From Limnochordia bacterium (GTDB taxonomy: Bacteria > Bacillota > Limnochordia > Darwinibacteriales > DTU012): a DNA stretch of 11,793 bases. The translations under genes were made by a program, and so were the position numbers. Shown piece after piece: positions 1 through 6,276 of this stretch. A model generated the notes under the pieces. That model worked only from the letters and a program-made list of their open reading frames with translations, was not told where the DNA came from and did not search any database. The first letter of the stretch is position 1. Every line of letters begins with the position of its first letter. The stretch is from the NCBI GenBank assembly GCA_007116995.1, contig SKHL01000146.1, positions 1 through 11,793 of the forward strand, given 5' to 3'.

Positions 1-257
1 AAAAACTAATTGATCAAAGATATGCCCATCCCCATCCTTTAGAGTTTTTGCTAGCTGGAGGGGCTGAGAATCTGCAAGATGCGGCCTATCGTTTCTGCCG
101 GTATGAACCTGGTGTCCACGTCACCTTATGTGGAACAGGGAATATAAAACACTTAGAAGATAATGTAGCCTCGATTTTGCGACCACCCTTACCGGAAACT
201 GTCTGTGAGAGATTACGGCAGATGTTTCGGGCTGTCAATAGTGTATCTGGAAACTAA
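1..257 (+). CDS. Aldo/keto reductase, C-terminal end (partial)
   Basis: Only the last 84 residues are visible; the frame opens at base 3 and ends at a TAA at 255-257, and the start lies left of the window. The tail contains GTGNIKHLEDNVASI followed by PPLPETVCERLRQMF. This matches the end of aldo/keto reductases, where a GTGN..HL.EN segment contributes to the NADPH pocket and is followed by a helix beginning near PPLP. Such enzymes reduce carbonyls in the cytoplasm using NADPH; the substrate cannot be told from this fragment. The TTG at 48 is internal to the longer open frame and is not a start. No convincing terminator follows the stop. The gene is not flagellar, so the downstream fliD unit appears to be independently transcribed. 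Family call is fairly secure, subfamily unknown. Confidence 0.72.
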   Translation, partial: KLIDQRYAHPHPLEFLLAGGAENLQDAAYRFCRYEPGVHVTLCGTGNIKHLEDNVASILRPPLPETVCERLRQMFRAVNSVSGN

Positions 258-377
258 TAAGTGTGAAGCTCCTACTAGCCTTAAAATTGTTAAAACAAAA
301 ATCTACTTATCGAATATAGAGGCAAAATGGTAATTATATCAGTCCTAAAGGGACAAGGTTTTCTCGCTAAAATTTTA

Positions 378-404
378 TAAAGATCGCATCTTTCTTACCG
401 ATAT
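378..404 (+). promoter_or_regulatory. Sigma-D (sigma-28) type promoter for fliD
   Basis: A -35 element TAAA at 378-381 (in TAAAG) is separated by 16 bases from a perfect CCGATAT -10 at 398-404. This fits the known flagellar sigma-D pattern TAAA-N14-16-CCGATAT. Transcription would begin near 411, giving a leader of about 64 bases before fliD, a typical late flagellar gene. The spacer contains a perfect dyad, AAAGAT-cgc-ATCTTT at 379-393. Confidence 0.8.
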
Positions 405-416
405 AGATAATAACAG

Positions 417-442
417 GTTACTGAGATCGATAATTCAGTAAC
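417..442 (+). promoter_or_regulatory. Leader hairpin of the fliD transcript
   Basis: GTTACTGA at 417-424 is the exact reverse complement of TCAGTAAC at 435-442, with a 10-base loop. It would sit about 6 bases from the predicted RNA 5' end and 32 bases before the fliD start. There is no T-tract, so it is not a terminator. It may stabilise the 5' end or act as an operator; either role is inference. Confidence 0.45.
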
Positions 443-474
443 AGATAGTGCTTATAGGAAGAAGGTGGGGGCGA

Positions 475-1983
475 ATGCGAATAGGCGGACTCGCATCAGG
501 ATTTGATACCGATCAGATGGTGAGGGATTTAATGCGGATCCAAAGCTTACCCTTAGATCGGCTCTATCAGCAGAAGGTACGAGTCGAAGCCAAGCGAGAA
601 CAGTATCGGGGCATTAATACCAAATTATTACGATTGCGCAATGCAGCCTTTGATCTACAATTACAGTCCTCGTTCATTGCTCGGCAGGCCACATCCTCTC
701 ATGAAGGGGTTATCACAGCTGAAGCGACAGGAAGTAGCAATGAAGGAAGCTATACCATTAGTGTGGAGAAATTGGCTACTCCCGCTACGTATATTAGTGC
801 AAAGACCCCGGAAGGGGTGGGAGCACAGGAACGGTTTGCGACTTGGTTAACAGATTTGGACTTAACTGAGGGAGAGACGGTGCAGATCCAGCTGAGTAGT
901 ATGGCAGGCATGGATCCTGAGTTTATCAGTATTGAATTAAGTGAGATAGATACCATCCAAACTTTTGTCCGTAAGATTAACGGGCAGAAAGAGTTAGGCA
1001 TTAATGCCTTTTACGATGAGAATCAAGATCGAATTGTCTTTAATACCAGCCAAACAGGAGAACATGCTCAGATTCGATTTGATTTGGATGACATTCAAAC
1101 AAATTCTTTTTTAAATCAGGTTTTAGTTGACAGTGCTGGAGAATGGTTAACTAGTGATCAAGGTACCAACGCAGAATTGGTTATCAATGGGTTGTCAACG
1201 CAGCGTGAGAGTAATATCTTTGATCTTAGTGGAACCCGGATTACCCTGCATAGCCAGAGTCAATCTCCAATCCAAATTACAATTGAGCGGGACACAGACA
1301 AAGCCTTTGACAACATAATATCATTTGTAGATTTATATAATGAGATTATTGATGAGATTAATGGAAAAATGCGAGAACCTTTTTATCGTGAGTATCCGCC
1401 TTTAACCGATGAACAAAAAGATAGTATGTCGGATCGGGAGATTGAATTATGGGAAGAACGATCTATTAGCGGATTGCTCCGTGGAGACAGGATGTTAAGC
1501 AGTATCCTCGCTGACATACGGTTATCCTTAACCTCTAGTGTGCAGGGACTAGATGGGTTGGCGAGCTTAACACAGATTGGGATCAATACAGGGGCGTGGC
1601 ATGAAAATGGGAAGCTTCACGTGAATGAATCTCAACTGCGGGCTGCTTTAGTCGAAGATAGTGATCAGGTAATGCGCCTTTTTACCAATAACTCAGACAG
1701 AGAAGAAGGAGAGTCGGGGATTGCGAGACGGTTACACACTATTGTTAACTCAAGTATTACCCGATTAGCAAATACAGCTGGACGCGAAGCGAATTCATAT
1801 GATCAAAGTGCGCTTAGTGACCAGATTCGACGGATGGAATCCCAGATGGTCAGGATAGAGGATCGACTTCATCGAGTCGAAGAAAGATACTGGGCTCAGT
1901 TTACAGCGATGGAACGGGCTTTAAGTGACATGTATGCTCAGTCTGATTGGCTGTATCAACAATTAGCAGGGTTAGGGAACTAG
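475..1983 (+). CDS. fliD: Flagellar hook-associated protein 2 (filament cap) FliD
   Basis: FliD forms the cap at the tip of the growing flagellum and helps exported flagellin fold into the filament. The 502-residue product is close to the usual Bacillus length. The N-terminus MRIGGLASGFDTDQMVRDLM is the family signature; a FliD_N domain covers roughly residues 1-100, and FliD_C runs from about 230 (TNAELVINGL) to 485. It includes the Firmicute-type stretch LTDEQKDSMSDREIELWEE at 310-328. The C-terminal 50 residues are a helical coiled coil (RMESQMVRIEDRLHRVEERY), the part that sits in the filament end. I chose ATG at 475 because AAGGTGG at 462-468 lies 6 bases before it and the family signature starts exactly there; the frame also opens at a GTG at 448, which has no such site. 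A sigma-D promoter precedes it, and the next gene starts 3 bases after its stop. Confidence 0.95.
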   Translation: MRIGGLASGFDTDQMVRDLMRIQSLPLDRLYQQKVRVEAKREQYRGINTKLLRLRNAAFDLQLQSSFIARQATSSHEGVITAEATGSSNEGSYTISVEKLATPATYISAKTPEGVGAQERFATWLTDLDLTEGETVQIQLSSMAGMDPEFISIELSEIDTIQTFVRKINGQKELGINAFYDENQDRIVFNTSQTGEHAQIRFDLDDIQTNSFLNQVLVDSAGEWLTSDQGTNAELVINGLSTQRESNIFDLSGTRITLHSQSQSPIQITIERDTDKAFDNIISFVDLYNEIIDEINGKMREPFYREYPPLTDEQKDSMSDREIELWEERSISGLLRGDRMLSSILADIRLSLTSSVQGLDGLASLTQIGINTGAWHENGKLHVNESQLRAALVEDSDQVMRLFTNNSDREEGESGIARRLHTIVNSSITRLANTAGREANSYDQSALSDQIRRMESQMVRIEDRLHRVEERYWAQFTAMERALSDMYAQSDWLYQQLAGLGN

Positions 1984-1986
1984 ATA

Positions 1987-2421
1987 ATGAAGACATACAA
2001 AGAGAGCTATCAGTGTCAGCAACAGATTTATCAGCAGATGTTAGTCATAGCAGAAACGCAGCATCAACTTTGCCAGACAGCGGACTTTAGTGATCCAGTC
2101 CAGATGAATCGACTAAGAGAGTTAGTTGATCAACGGCAGCAGTTCATTACCGCTATCGAGTTGGAGCAGAGATTACTAGATGAGTTGACTGATTCGACTA
2201 TTAACTGGGACGGAGATGTCTTAGCTGCAGAAAAGGAGCAATTAAGTACTATTTTGGGGGAGATCCAGCGGATTGATGGAGAGACTGCGAGTATCTTTGC
2301 CCAGAAGCTCCAAGGCGTCCAGACGGAGCTACAAAAGCTACAAAGTGGTAAAAAAGGTAGTAAAGCCTATAATCCGTTTCAGCAACAAAGCGGAGGATAT
2401 TTTATTGATAAAAAGAAGTAG
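1987..2421 (+). CDS. FliT/FlgN-like flagellar export chaperone
   Basis: A 144-residue, mostly helical, Gln- and Glu-rich soluble protein whose ATG lies 3 bases after the fliD stop, with AGGG at 1974-1977 as a likely ribosome binding site inside the end of fliD, so translation is probably coupled. Small helical proteins directly behind fliD are usually export chaperones: FliT binds FliD, FlgN binds hook-associated proteins, FliS binds flagellin. The sequence looks like the FliT/FlgN group: N-terminal helix (KESYQCQQQIYQQMLVIAETQ), a central LRELVDQRQQFITAIE segment, and a C-terminal tail KAYNPFQQQSGGYFIDKKK that I associate with Firmicute FliT/FlgN-like proteins. It does not resemble FliS. The function rests on position and weak similarity; the exact subfamily is uncertain. 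A terminator follows, ending the unit. Confidence 0.65.
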   Translation: MKTYKESYQCQQQIYQQMLVIAETQHQLCQTADFSDPVQMNRLRELVDQRQQFITAIELEQRLLDELTDSTINWDGDVLAAEKEQLSTILGEIQRIDGETASIFAQKLQGVQTELQKLQSGKKGSKAYNPFQQQSGGYFIDKKK

Positions 2422-2441
2422 TTCGATAGTGTTTTTCTGTA

Positions 2442-2475
2442 AGAGGTGCTCTATGTCTATGGGGCATCTCTTTTT
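2442..2475 (+). terminator. Rho-independent terminator after the fliD unit
   Basis: AGAGGTGCTC at 2442-2451 pairs with GGGCATCTCT at 2462-2471 (10 pairs including two G-U) around a 10-base loop, followed by a T run at 2471-2475 and further T-rich sequence. This closes the fliD/fliT-like transcript. Confidence 0.8.
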
Positions 2476-2509
2476 ACTATATTTCTCCATGCTACCCATT
2501 AGTTTAGCA

Positions 2510-2538
2510 TTGAACGATTTTAGCTGGGAGTATATTAT
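2510..2538 (+). promoter_or_regulatory. Sigma-A type promoter for the LysM protein gene
   Basis: TTGAAC at 2510-2515 and TATTAT at 2533-2538 are separated by exactly 17 bases. The predicted start near 2545 gives a leader of about 20 bases before the GTG start at 2568. It lies after the flagellar terminator, so this gene appears to be transcribed on its own by the housekeeping sigma factor. Confidence 0.6.
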
Positions 2539-2567
2539 TAATGTGCAATAGAAAAGGAGGAATGCAA

Positions 2568-3176
2568 GTGAAAATCACTATATACGGACTTATTCTTTTA
2601 CTGTTCTTTGGTATGGTAAGCACGACCACCGTTTCTGCCAATGCAGACAAAACTGTGGAGACATTGCACCAGACCATTGAAACCCTGCGTGGTCGCATAG
2701 ACGATCGGAACACAACGATTCAAGCCCTCCGGGCACGCCTAGATGATCGAAATCGGACAATTACAGAACTGCGGGATCGGAATCAAGAGTTACGTAAACG
2801 ACTAGATAACCGTAATGCTACGATTGTACAGCTACGTACTCGTCTTGGTAAAGAGGTGAGTGAAACCATCTACGAAATATACCGAGTAGTCGGTGGGGAT
2901 ACGCTATATAAAATCGCTCAACGCTTTAATGTTCCTACCAAGGATATTATTGAGGCGAATGATATGGTCCATCCCTATTGGGTGGAGATTGCCGAGGAGA
3001 TACGGATTCCTGTAACTAATGAAAAGATTATATCCTATACGGTGGCGCAAGGAGATACTGTGGTAAAAGTAGCTCGTCAGTTTAATGTGGATTGGGTGGA
3101 GTTAATTAATTACAATGATATTACTGAACCCTGGTGGCTTGAGATTGGACAAGTATTAGAAATCCCCAAATCCTAG
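2568..3176 (+). CDS. Secreted coiled-coil protein with two LysM domains
   Basis: The 202-residue product has a signal peptide (hydrophobic residues 4-17, likely cleavage after a VSA or ANA motif at 22-26), a coiled-coil stalk at about 28-98, and two LysM domains at about 103-148 (GGDTLYKIAQRFNV) and 155-200 (QGDTVVKVARQFNV). LysM modules bind GlcNAc-containing polymers, mainly peptidoglycan, so the protein is probably held in the wall. No catalytic domain is present, so it is not itself a recognisable hydrolase. Both LysM copies carry a PYWVEI/PWWLEI segment near their ends, suggesting duplication. I chose GTG at 2568 because AGGAGG at 2555-2560 is 7 bases upstream; the in-frame ATG at 2562 is only 1 base from that site and the ATG at 2541 lies before it. 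It has its own promoter and a strong terminator. Role unknown: wall scaffold, spore or envelope function are all possible. Confidence 0.85.
   Translation: MKITIYGLILLLFFGMVSTTTVSANADKTVETLHQTIETLRGRIDDRNTTIQALRARLDDRNRTITELRDRNQELRKRLDNRNATIVQLRTRLGKEVSETIYEIYRVVGGDTLYKIAQRFNVPTKDIIEANDMVHPYWVEIAEEIRIPVTNEKIISYTVAQGDTVVKVARQFNVDWVELINYNDITEPWWLEIGQVLEIPKS
2673..2858 (+). repeat. Heptad-multiple repeats encoding the coiled-coil stalk
   Basis: In the 202-residue protein, units start at residues 36 (TIETLRGRIDDRNT), 50 (TIQALRARLDDRNR), 64 (a 21-residue unit ending RKRLDNRNA) and 85 (TIVQLRTRLG). Units are 14 or 21 residues, that is two or three heptads, and share TI..LR.RLDDRN. This indicates internal duplication of a coiled-coil module. 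Confidence 0.75.
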
Positions 3177-3184
3177 CTAACTAG

Positions 3185-3217
3185 ACCGAGTAGCGAATTT
3201 ATGCTACTCGGTTTTTT
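3185..3217 (+). terminator. Rho-independent terminator after the LysM gene
   Basis: CCGAGTAGC at 3186-3194 and GCTACTCGG at 3203-3211 form a perfect 9-base stem (10 with the flanking A-T) around an 8-base loop, followed by six T at 3212-3217. Confidence 0.92.
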
Positions 3218-3291
3218 GAAGGAAAATCGGATCCAAAAAGAGAATATAGTAATGAATGACTCCACTGATAGCAGGGATGTATCTTATGATA

Positions 3292-3323
3292 TATGGAAAT
3301 TCTGTTTACGAGGAATCTCCATA
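3292..3323 (+). promoter_or_regulatory. Imperfect dyad upstream of the aldose epimerase gene
   Basis: ATGGAAATTC at 3293-3302 and GAATCTCCAT at 3313-3322 are inverted repeats with one mismatch, extended by a T-A pair. They lie just downstream of a possible -10 TATGAT (3285-3290) and end shortly before the AAAGGGG ribosome binding site (3327-3333). No good -35 accompanies that -10. It could be an operator or a leader hairpin. Confidence 0.35.
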
Positions 3324-3342
3324 ATGAAAGGGGTATAAGATC

Positions 3343-4263
3343 ATGAAAGAACTAGTTGTGCTAGAAAATGATACAGTCAGGGTGGTAATCAGTCCCACGG
3401 TGGGAGCGTCTATCTATAAAATGCAGTATAACTTAGCAGGGCATTGGATTGATATCATGCGGGAAACGCCGCCCGAAGCATTAGAGCAGAGGTTAGCGGG
3501 GTTGTTCTCATCCTTTACCATGATGCCTTACTCCAATCGGGTACAGGCTGGTTTACTTCAATTTGGCGGTAAGCAGTACCAATTAGAAATAAACAATGAA
3601 GATGGTCATACCATTCACGGAGATGTGCGCACAAGAGCGTGGAATGTCGAAGAGCAACGTACCGATACCCTGCGATTGTCTTTTGATAGCCGGGATTTTA
3701 CTGATGTCAATTGGCCATTCTCTTTTGCAGGCAAAATGGAATTCACGATTTCCGATGGGAAGCTTACGACTCATATGGAACTAATCAATACAGGGATAAC
3801 ACCAATGCCAGCTGGTATGGGTATTCATCCCTATTTTATGCGTAAGTTAAGCACTCAGGAAGAAAGGGTAGTAGTATGCATTCCCACAACAGGAGTGTAT
3901 CCTGGGGATACGCCGATTCCGACTGGTGGTTGGGAACCTGTGGATACAGCACACGACTTTTCTGAGGAGCGGGAGTTAACCCCAGCCTTCCTCGATACGT
4001 GTTTCCGGGTTGCTCACAAACAAGCATCAATCAAATGGATGGAGAGCAACGTTACTCTTATCATGGATTGGGATCCAATTTTTGAGCATGTAATCATCTT
4101 TTGTCCCCAAGATAAACCGGGATATTTCGCTGTAGAACCTGTCACGAATTGTAATAATGGGTTCAATTTAGCGAATCAGGAAATAGAGGATACCGGAACT
4201 GTGGTCCTTCAACCTGGGCAATCCCTTGCGGGAGATATTGTGATGACCCTCTTCGTTCCGTAG
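3343..4263 (+). CDS. Aldose 1-epimerase (galactose mutarotase) family protein
   Basis: The 306-residue product has the galactose mutarotase-like beta-sandwich pattern. Enzymes of this family interconvert alpha and beta anomers of aldoses such as galactose or glucose in the cytoplasm. Key motifs are in order: PYSNRV at 62-67 (Asn65/Arg66), HTIHG at 89-93 (substrate-binding His), GMGIHPYF at 158-165 with His162 as the probable general acid, and AVEPVTN at 263-269 with Glu265 as the probable general base. Length is somewhat below classical GalM of about 340 residues, as in other bacterial subgroups. AAAGGGG at 3327-3333 lies 9 bases before the ATG. No sugar kinase or sugar transporter accompanies it, so the substrate cannot be inferred; some family members act on phosphorylated or unusual sugars. 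The downstream glycerate kinase gene is on the same strand but has its own probable promoter. Confidence 0.85.
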   Translation: MKELVVLENDTVRVVISPTVGASIYKMQYNLAGHWIDIMRETPPEALEQRLAGLFSSFTMMPYSNRVQAGLLQFGGKQYQLEINNEDGHTIHGDVRTRAWNVEEQRTDTLRLSFDSRDFTDVNWPFSFAGKMEFTISDGKLTTHMELINTGITPMPAGMGIHPYFMRKLSTQEERVVVCIPTTGVYPGDTPIPTGGWEPVDTAHDFSEERELTPAFLDTCFRVAHKQASIKWMESNVTLIMDWDPIFEHVIIFCPQDKPGYFAVEPVTNCNNGFNLANQEIEDTGTVVLQPGQSLAGDIVMTLFVP

Positions 4264-4320
4264 TTGCTCTTGTCTCAAGAAGAGGACTATATATTCTTCT
4301 CCGCACACACCGGAGCAACT
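4262..4320 (+). repeat. Nested inverted repeats between epimerase and glycerate kinase genes
   Basis: The outer pair AGTTGCTC (4262-4269) and GAGCAACT (4313-4320) is perfect and encloses an inner perfect pair AGAAGA (4278-4283) and TCTTCT (4295-4300). The outer left arm overlaps the epimerase stop codon. No T-tract follows directly; a T-rich run appears only after about 20 bases (4342-4354). It could be an atypical terminator, a processing site or a small remnant element. Confidence 0.45.
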
Positions 4321-4341
4321 CTCCCCGATTAGGTAGGCAAA

Positions 4342-4369
4342 TTGTTTTATTTTATCCTCTATTATAGTG
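4342..4369 (+). promoter_or_regulatory. Possible promoter for the glycerate kinase gene
   Basis: TTGTTT at 4342-4347 and TATAGT at 4364-4369 are 16 bases apart. The -10 is good and the -35 is poor. A short stem AACAAA (4385-4390)/TTTGTT (4396-4401) immediately precedes the GGAGG at 4402-4406. The promoter call is tentative. Confidence 0.35.
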
Positions 4370-4413
4370 GATATTGACGGGTTTAACAAATTTAGTTTGT
4401 TGGAGGAAAATTA

Positions 4414-5568
4414 ATGAAAGTAATTATCGCACCGGACTCCTTTAAGGGATCCATATCGAGTGTTGAAGCAGCAAAGGCTATTGCTGATGGAATTCATTCC
4501 ATCGATCCCACGGTATCTTGTCAATTAGTTCCCATGGCGGATGGAGGCGAAGGCGCTGTAGAGGCTATTTTAGTGGGAATAGGTGGTGAACGCATATCCT
4601 GTAATGTAGAAGATCCTCTAGGCCGACAGATCACGGCAGAGTATGGTTGGATCCCTGCACAACACACAGCTGTTGTGGAGATGGCTGCTGCCTCAGGATT
4701 GCCATTACTGGAAGAATCCGAATACGATCCATGGAATGCCTCTACCTATGGAACCGGACAGTTAATTCGAGATGCGTTAGCGAAAGGGGCAAAAAAGATT
4801 ATTCTTGGTTTAGGTGGCAGTGCCACGGTAGATGGTGGTGCAGGATGTTTGCAAGCATTAGGCCTTCGATTCCTTAACGAAACAGGTCAAGAAATACAAC
4901 GAGTGGGAGGACGTTTAGATCAAATTGTTTCTATCGATATGAGCGAACTAGATCCTCAATTTCGCCATGTGGAGATTGAGATCGCCTCCGATGTAACCAA
5001 TAAATTGCTTGGACCTGAAGGGTCTGTCTATATATTTGGACCACAAAAGGGGGTCGCTCCCAACCAATTAGCCGCACTTGAACGAGGCATAGTTAGCTAT
5101 GCTGATGTAGTAGAGAAAACGGTGAACAAATGTATTCGAAATTATCCAGGCAGTGGTGCGGCTGGGGGCTTTGGTTTTGGGCTACTAGCCTTTGCTAATT
5201 GTCACCTAGAAAGTGGATTTTCGCTAATCGCAAAGCTAACAAATCTGTCCGAGCATCTGCAAGATGCGGATCTTGTAATCACAGGAGAAGGAAGAATAGA
5301 CGCCCAGTCTCTATATGGGAAAGCGCCTATCGGTGTATCGCGACTAGCACAGAAACATGGTGTGAAGGCTGTTGCTTTTGCGGGAACCATTGGGCGTGGA
5401 CTAGATGGACTAGCAGCACAAGGACTTACACTGGTGTTACCAATTGTTGATCAACCCATGGGCTTAGAAACAGCGCTTGAACAGGGACCTCAGCTATTGA
5501 CTGCAGCTAGTGCTCGTTTTTATCAAGCTCTGCTACTCGGGCGGGATCTGGCTATTACGCGCTCGTAG
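4414..5568 (+). CDS. glxK: Glycerate kinase, type I (GarK/GlxK family)
   Basis: Phosphorylates D-glycerate with ATP to give a phosphoglycerate (2-phosphoglycerate in most characterised members of this family), feeding glycolysis from serine, glyoxylate or sugar-acid breakdown. The 384-residue product has normal length and all family landmarks: IIAPDSFKGSISS at 4-16, PMADGGEGAVE at 40-50, LGLGGSATVDGGAG at 131-144 (family usually has SATNDGG; here Val replaces Asn139), FGPQKG at 208-213, PGSGAAGGFGFGLLAF at 245-260, and DLVITGEGRIDAQSLYGKAP at 286-305. GGAGG-type site GGAGG at 4402-4406 is 7 bases before the ATG. No other glycerate or glyoxylate gene is visible, so the pathway is not set by context. 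It converges with the membrane protein gene on the other strand. Family certain; the symbol follows the family name rather than demonstrated pathway. Confidence 0.93.
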   Translation: MKVIIAPDSFKGSISSVEAAKAIADGIHSIDPTVSCQLVPMADGGEGAVEAILVGIGGERISCNVEDPLGRQITAEYGWIPAQHTAVVEMAAASGLPLLEESEYDPWNASTYGTGQLIRDALAKGAKKIILGLGGSATVDGGAGCLQALGLRFLNETGQEIQRVGGRLDQIVSIDMSELDPQFRHVEIEIASDVTNKLLGPEGSVYIFGPQKGVAPNQLAALERGIVSYADVVEKTVNKCIRNYPGSGAAGGFGFGLLAFANCHLESGFSLIAKLTNLSEHLQDADLVITGEGRIDAQSLYGKAPIGVSRLAQKHGVKAVAFAGTIGRGLDGLAAQGLTLVLPIVDQPMGLETALEQGPQLLTAASARFYQALLLGRDLAITRS

Positions 5569-5578
5569 TCTAGTTGGC

Positions 5579-5622
5579 AGGTGAGGCCTTGTTGTGTTTG
5601 GGGCGCCTTTAACTTTGTTTTT
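5579..5622 (+). terminator. Weak terminator candidate after glycerate kinase
   Basis: AGGTG (5579-5583) can pair with CGCCT (5604-5608), with two further C-G pairs inside, followed by a T-rich tract to 5622. The stem is short and interrupted, and the T-tract enters the 3' end of the opposite-strand gene. Plausible but not strong. Confidence 0.35.
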
Positions 5623-6115
5623 GCTTGCGAAAGATAAGTAATAAACCAATTCCTATTAGCAGGATGGGCAGGATGTAATTGGCAACTCCTAGACGTTTCC
5701 AAGCATCAACCTGTTCAATTACGGCAATAAATAAAGCAAAACCTGTAAGCGCAGCAGCGGGAAAGAGTGGCCAACGTTTGTCTCCCCACTCAGCCCCAAC
5801 TCTACCTGTGTGGAAATAATATACTGCGAAAAAAGCACCACCTAGTAAGAGGAAAAACCAACCTGCACCTAACAACCAGTTGTTTAGAATCCGCTCCACA
5901 TCAACAAATAGAGCGATGGCCAATAGGACTGTGGCTGGAATCAAAAAGCCAACATTGCTGTATTTTTGAGAGCCCCCTGCATACTTATAGGCAGTGAAAA
6001 ACCCCAGAGAGATTAAGTACAGGATCAGATGGTCTCCAAGAAGTCCAAATTGGGCTAACATCAAGATCACACCGATTCCAATCAGCAGTGTTCCTAAGCT
6101 AACATTTTTTTGCAT
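5609..6115 (-). CDS. Six-helix membrane protein, LiaI/LiaF-like TM type
   Basis: A 168-residue, very hydrophobic protein with about six membrane segments (near residues 8-26, 29-46, 56-73, 80-101, 116-134, 147-162) and a basic C-terminal tail RKQKQS. The first and last helices share a GTLLIGIGVILML / LPILLIGIGLLLIF pattern, typical of the LiaI-LiaF-like transmembrane region seen in Firmicute envelope-stress proteins. The soluble C-terminal domain of true LiaF is absent. Start: ATG at 6115 is preceded by AAGGAA (6121-6126) with 5 bases between; the more upstream in-frame ATG at 6133 has no such site and that ribosome binding site would fall inside its coding part. The gene stands alone, separated from the upstream gntR gene by a strong inverted repeat. 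No LiaRS-like two-component genes are nearby, so a stress-response role is only a family-based guess. Confidence 0.7.
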   Translation of the reverse strand: MQKNVSLGTLLIGIGVILMLAQFGLLGDHLILYLISLGFFTAYKYAGGSQKYSNVGFLIPATVLLAIALFVDVERILNNWLLGAGWFFLLLGGAFFAVYYFHTGRVGAEWGDKRWPLFPAAALTGFALFIAVIEQVDAWKRLGVANYILPILLIGIGLLLIFRKQKQS

Positions 6116-6201
6116 CGCAGTTCCTTCTTTCATTGGTTATTTCATACACTTTTGTATTCTACATGTTAGAGGGAAAGTCCTGTTGTAACAGACGATGATC
6201 G

Positions 6202-6264
6202 ACAGTAGTATAAGAAAAAATTGTTGACCGAGATACATCAACAATTTTTTTCTTATACTACTGT
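6202..6264 (-). terminator. Long inverted repeat; bidirectional terminator after gntR
   Basis: A 26-base left arm (6202-6227) pairs with a 27-base right arm (6238-6264) apart from one extra base in an A6/T7 run, around a 10-base loop. The core TTGTTGA...TCAACAA is followed by a T run on both strands, so it can terminate in either direction. The arms extend 13 bases beyond the T runs (ACAGTAGTATAAG and its complement), more than a terminator needs. It lies 12 bases past the gntR stop. Confidence 0.8.
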
Positions 6265-6276
6265 TTTGTTCTAGAA

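Noticed and set aside
258..374. Small gene or terminator between the aldo/keto reductase and fliD
   Set aside because: Only weak stems (GTCC/GGAC near 350-360, TTGTT/AACAA near 290) and no open frame with a ribosome binding site were found.
448..474. Upstream GTG start giving a 511-residue FliD
   Set aside because: No ribosome binding site before it; AAGGTGG sits just before ATG 475, where the conserved FliD N-terminus begins.
2541..2567. ATG 2541 or ATG 2562 as start of the LysM protein
   Set aside because: The AGGAGG site lies downstream of the first and only 1 base from the second; GTG 2568 has 7-base spacing and starts a clean signal peptide.
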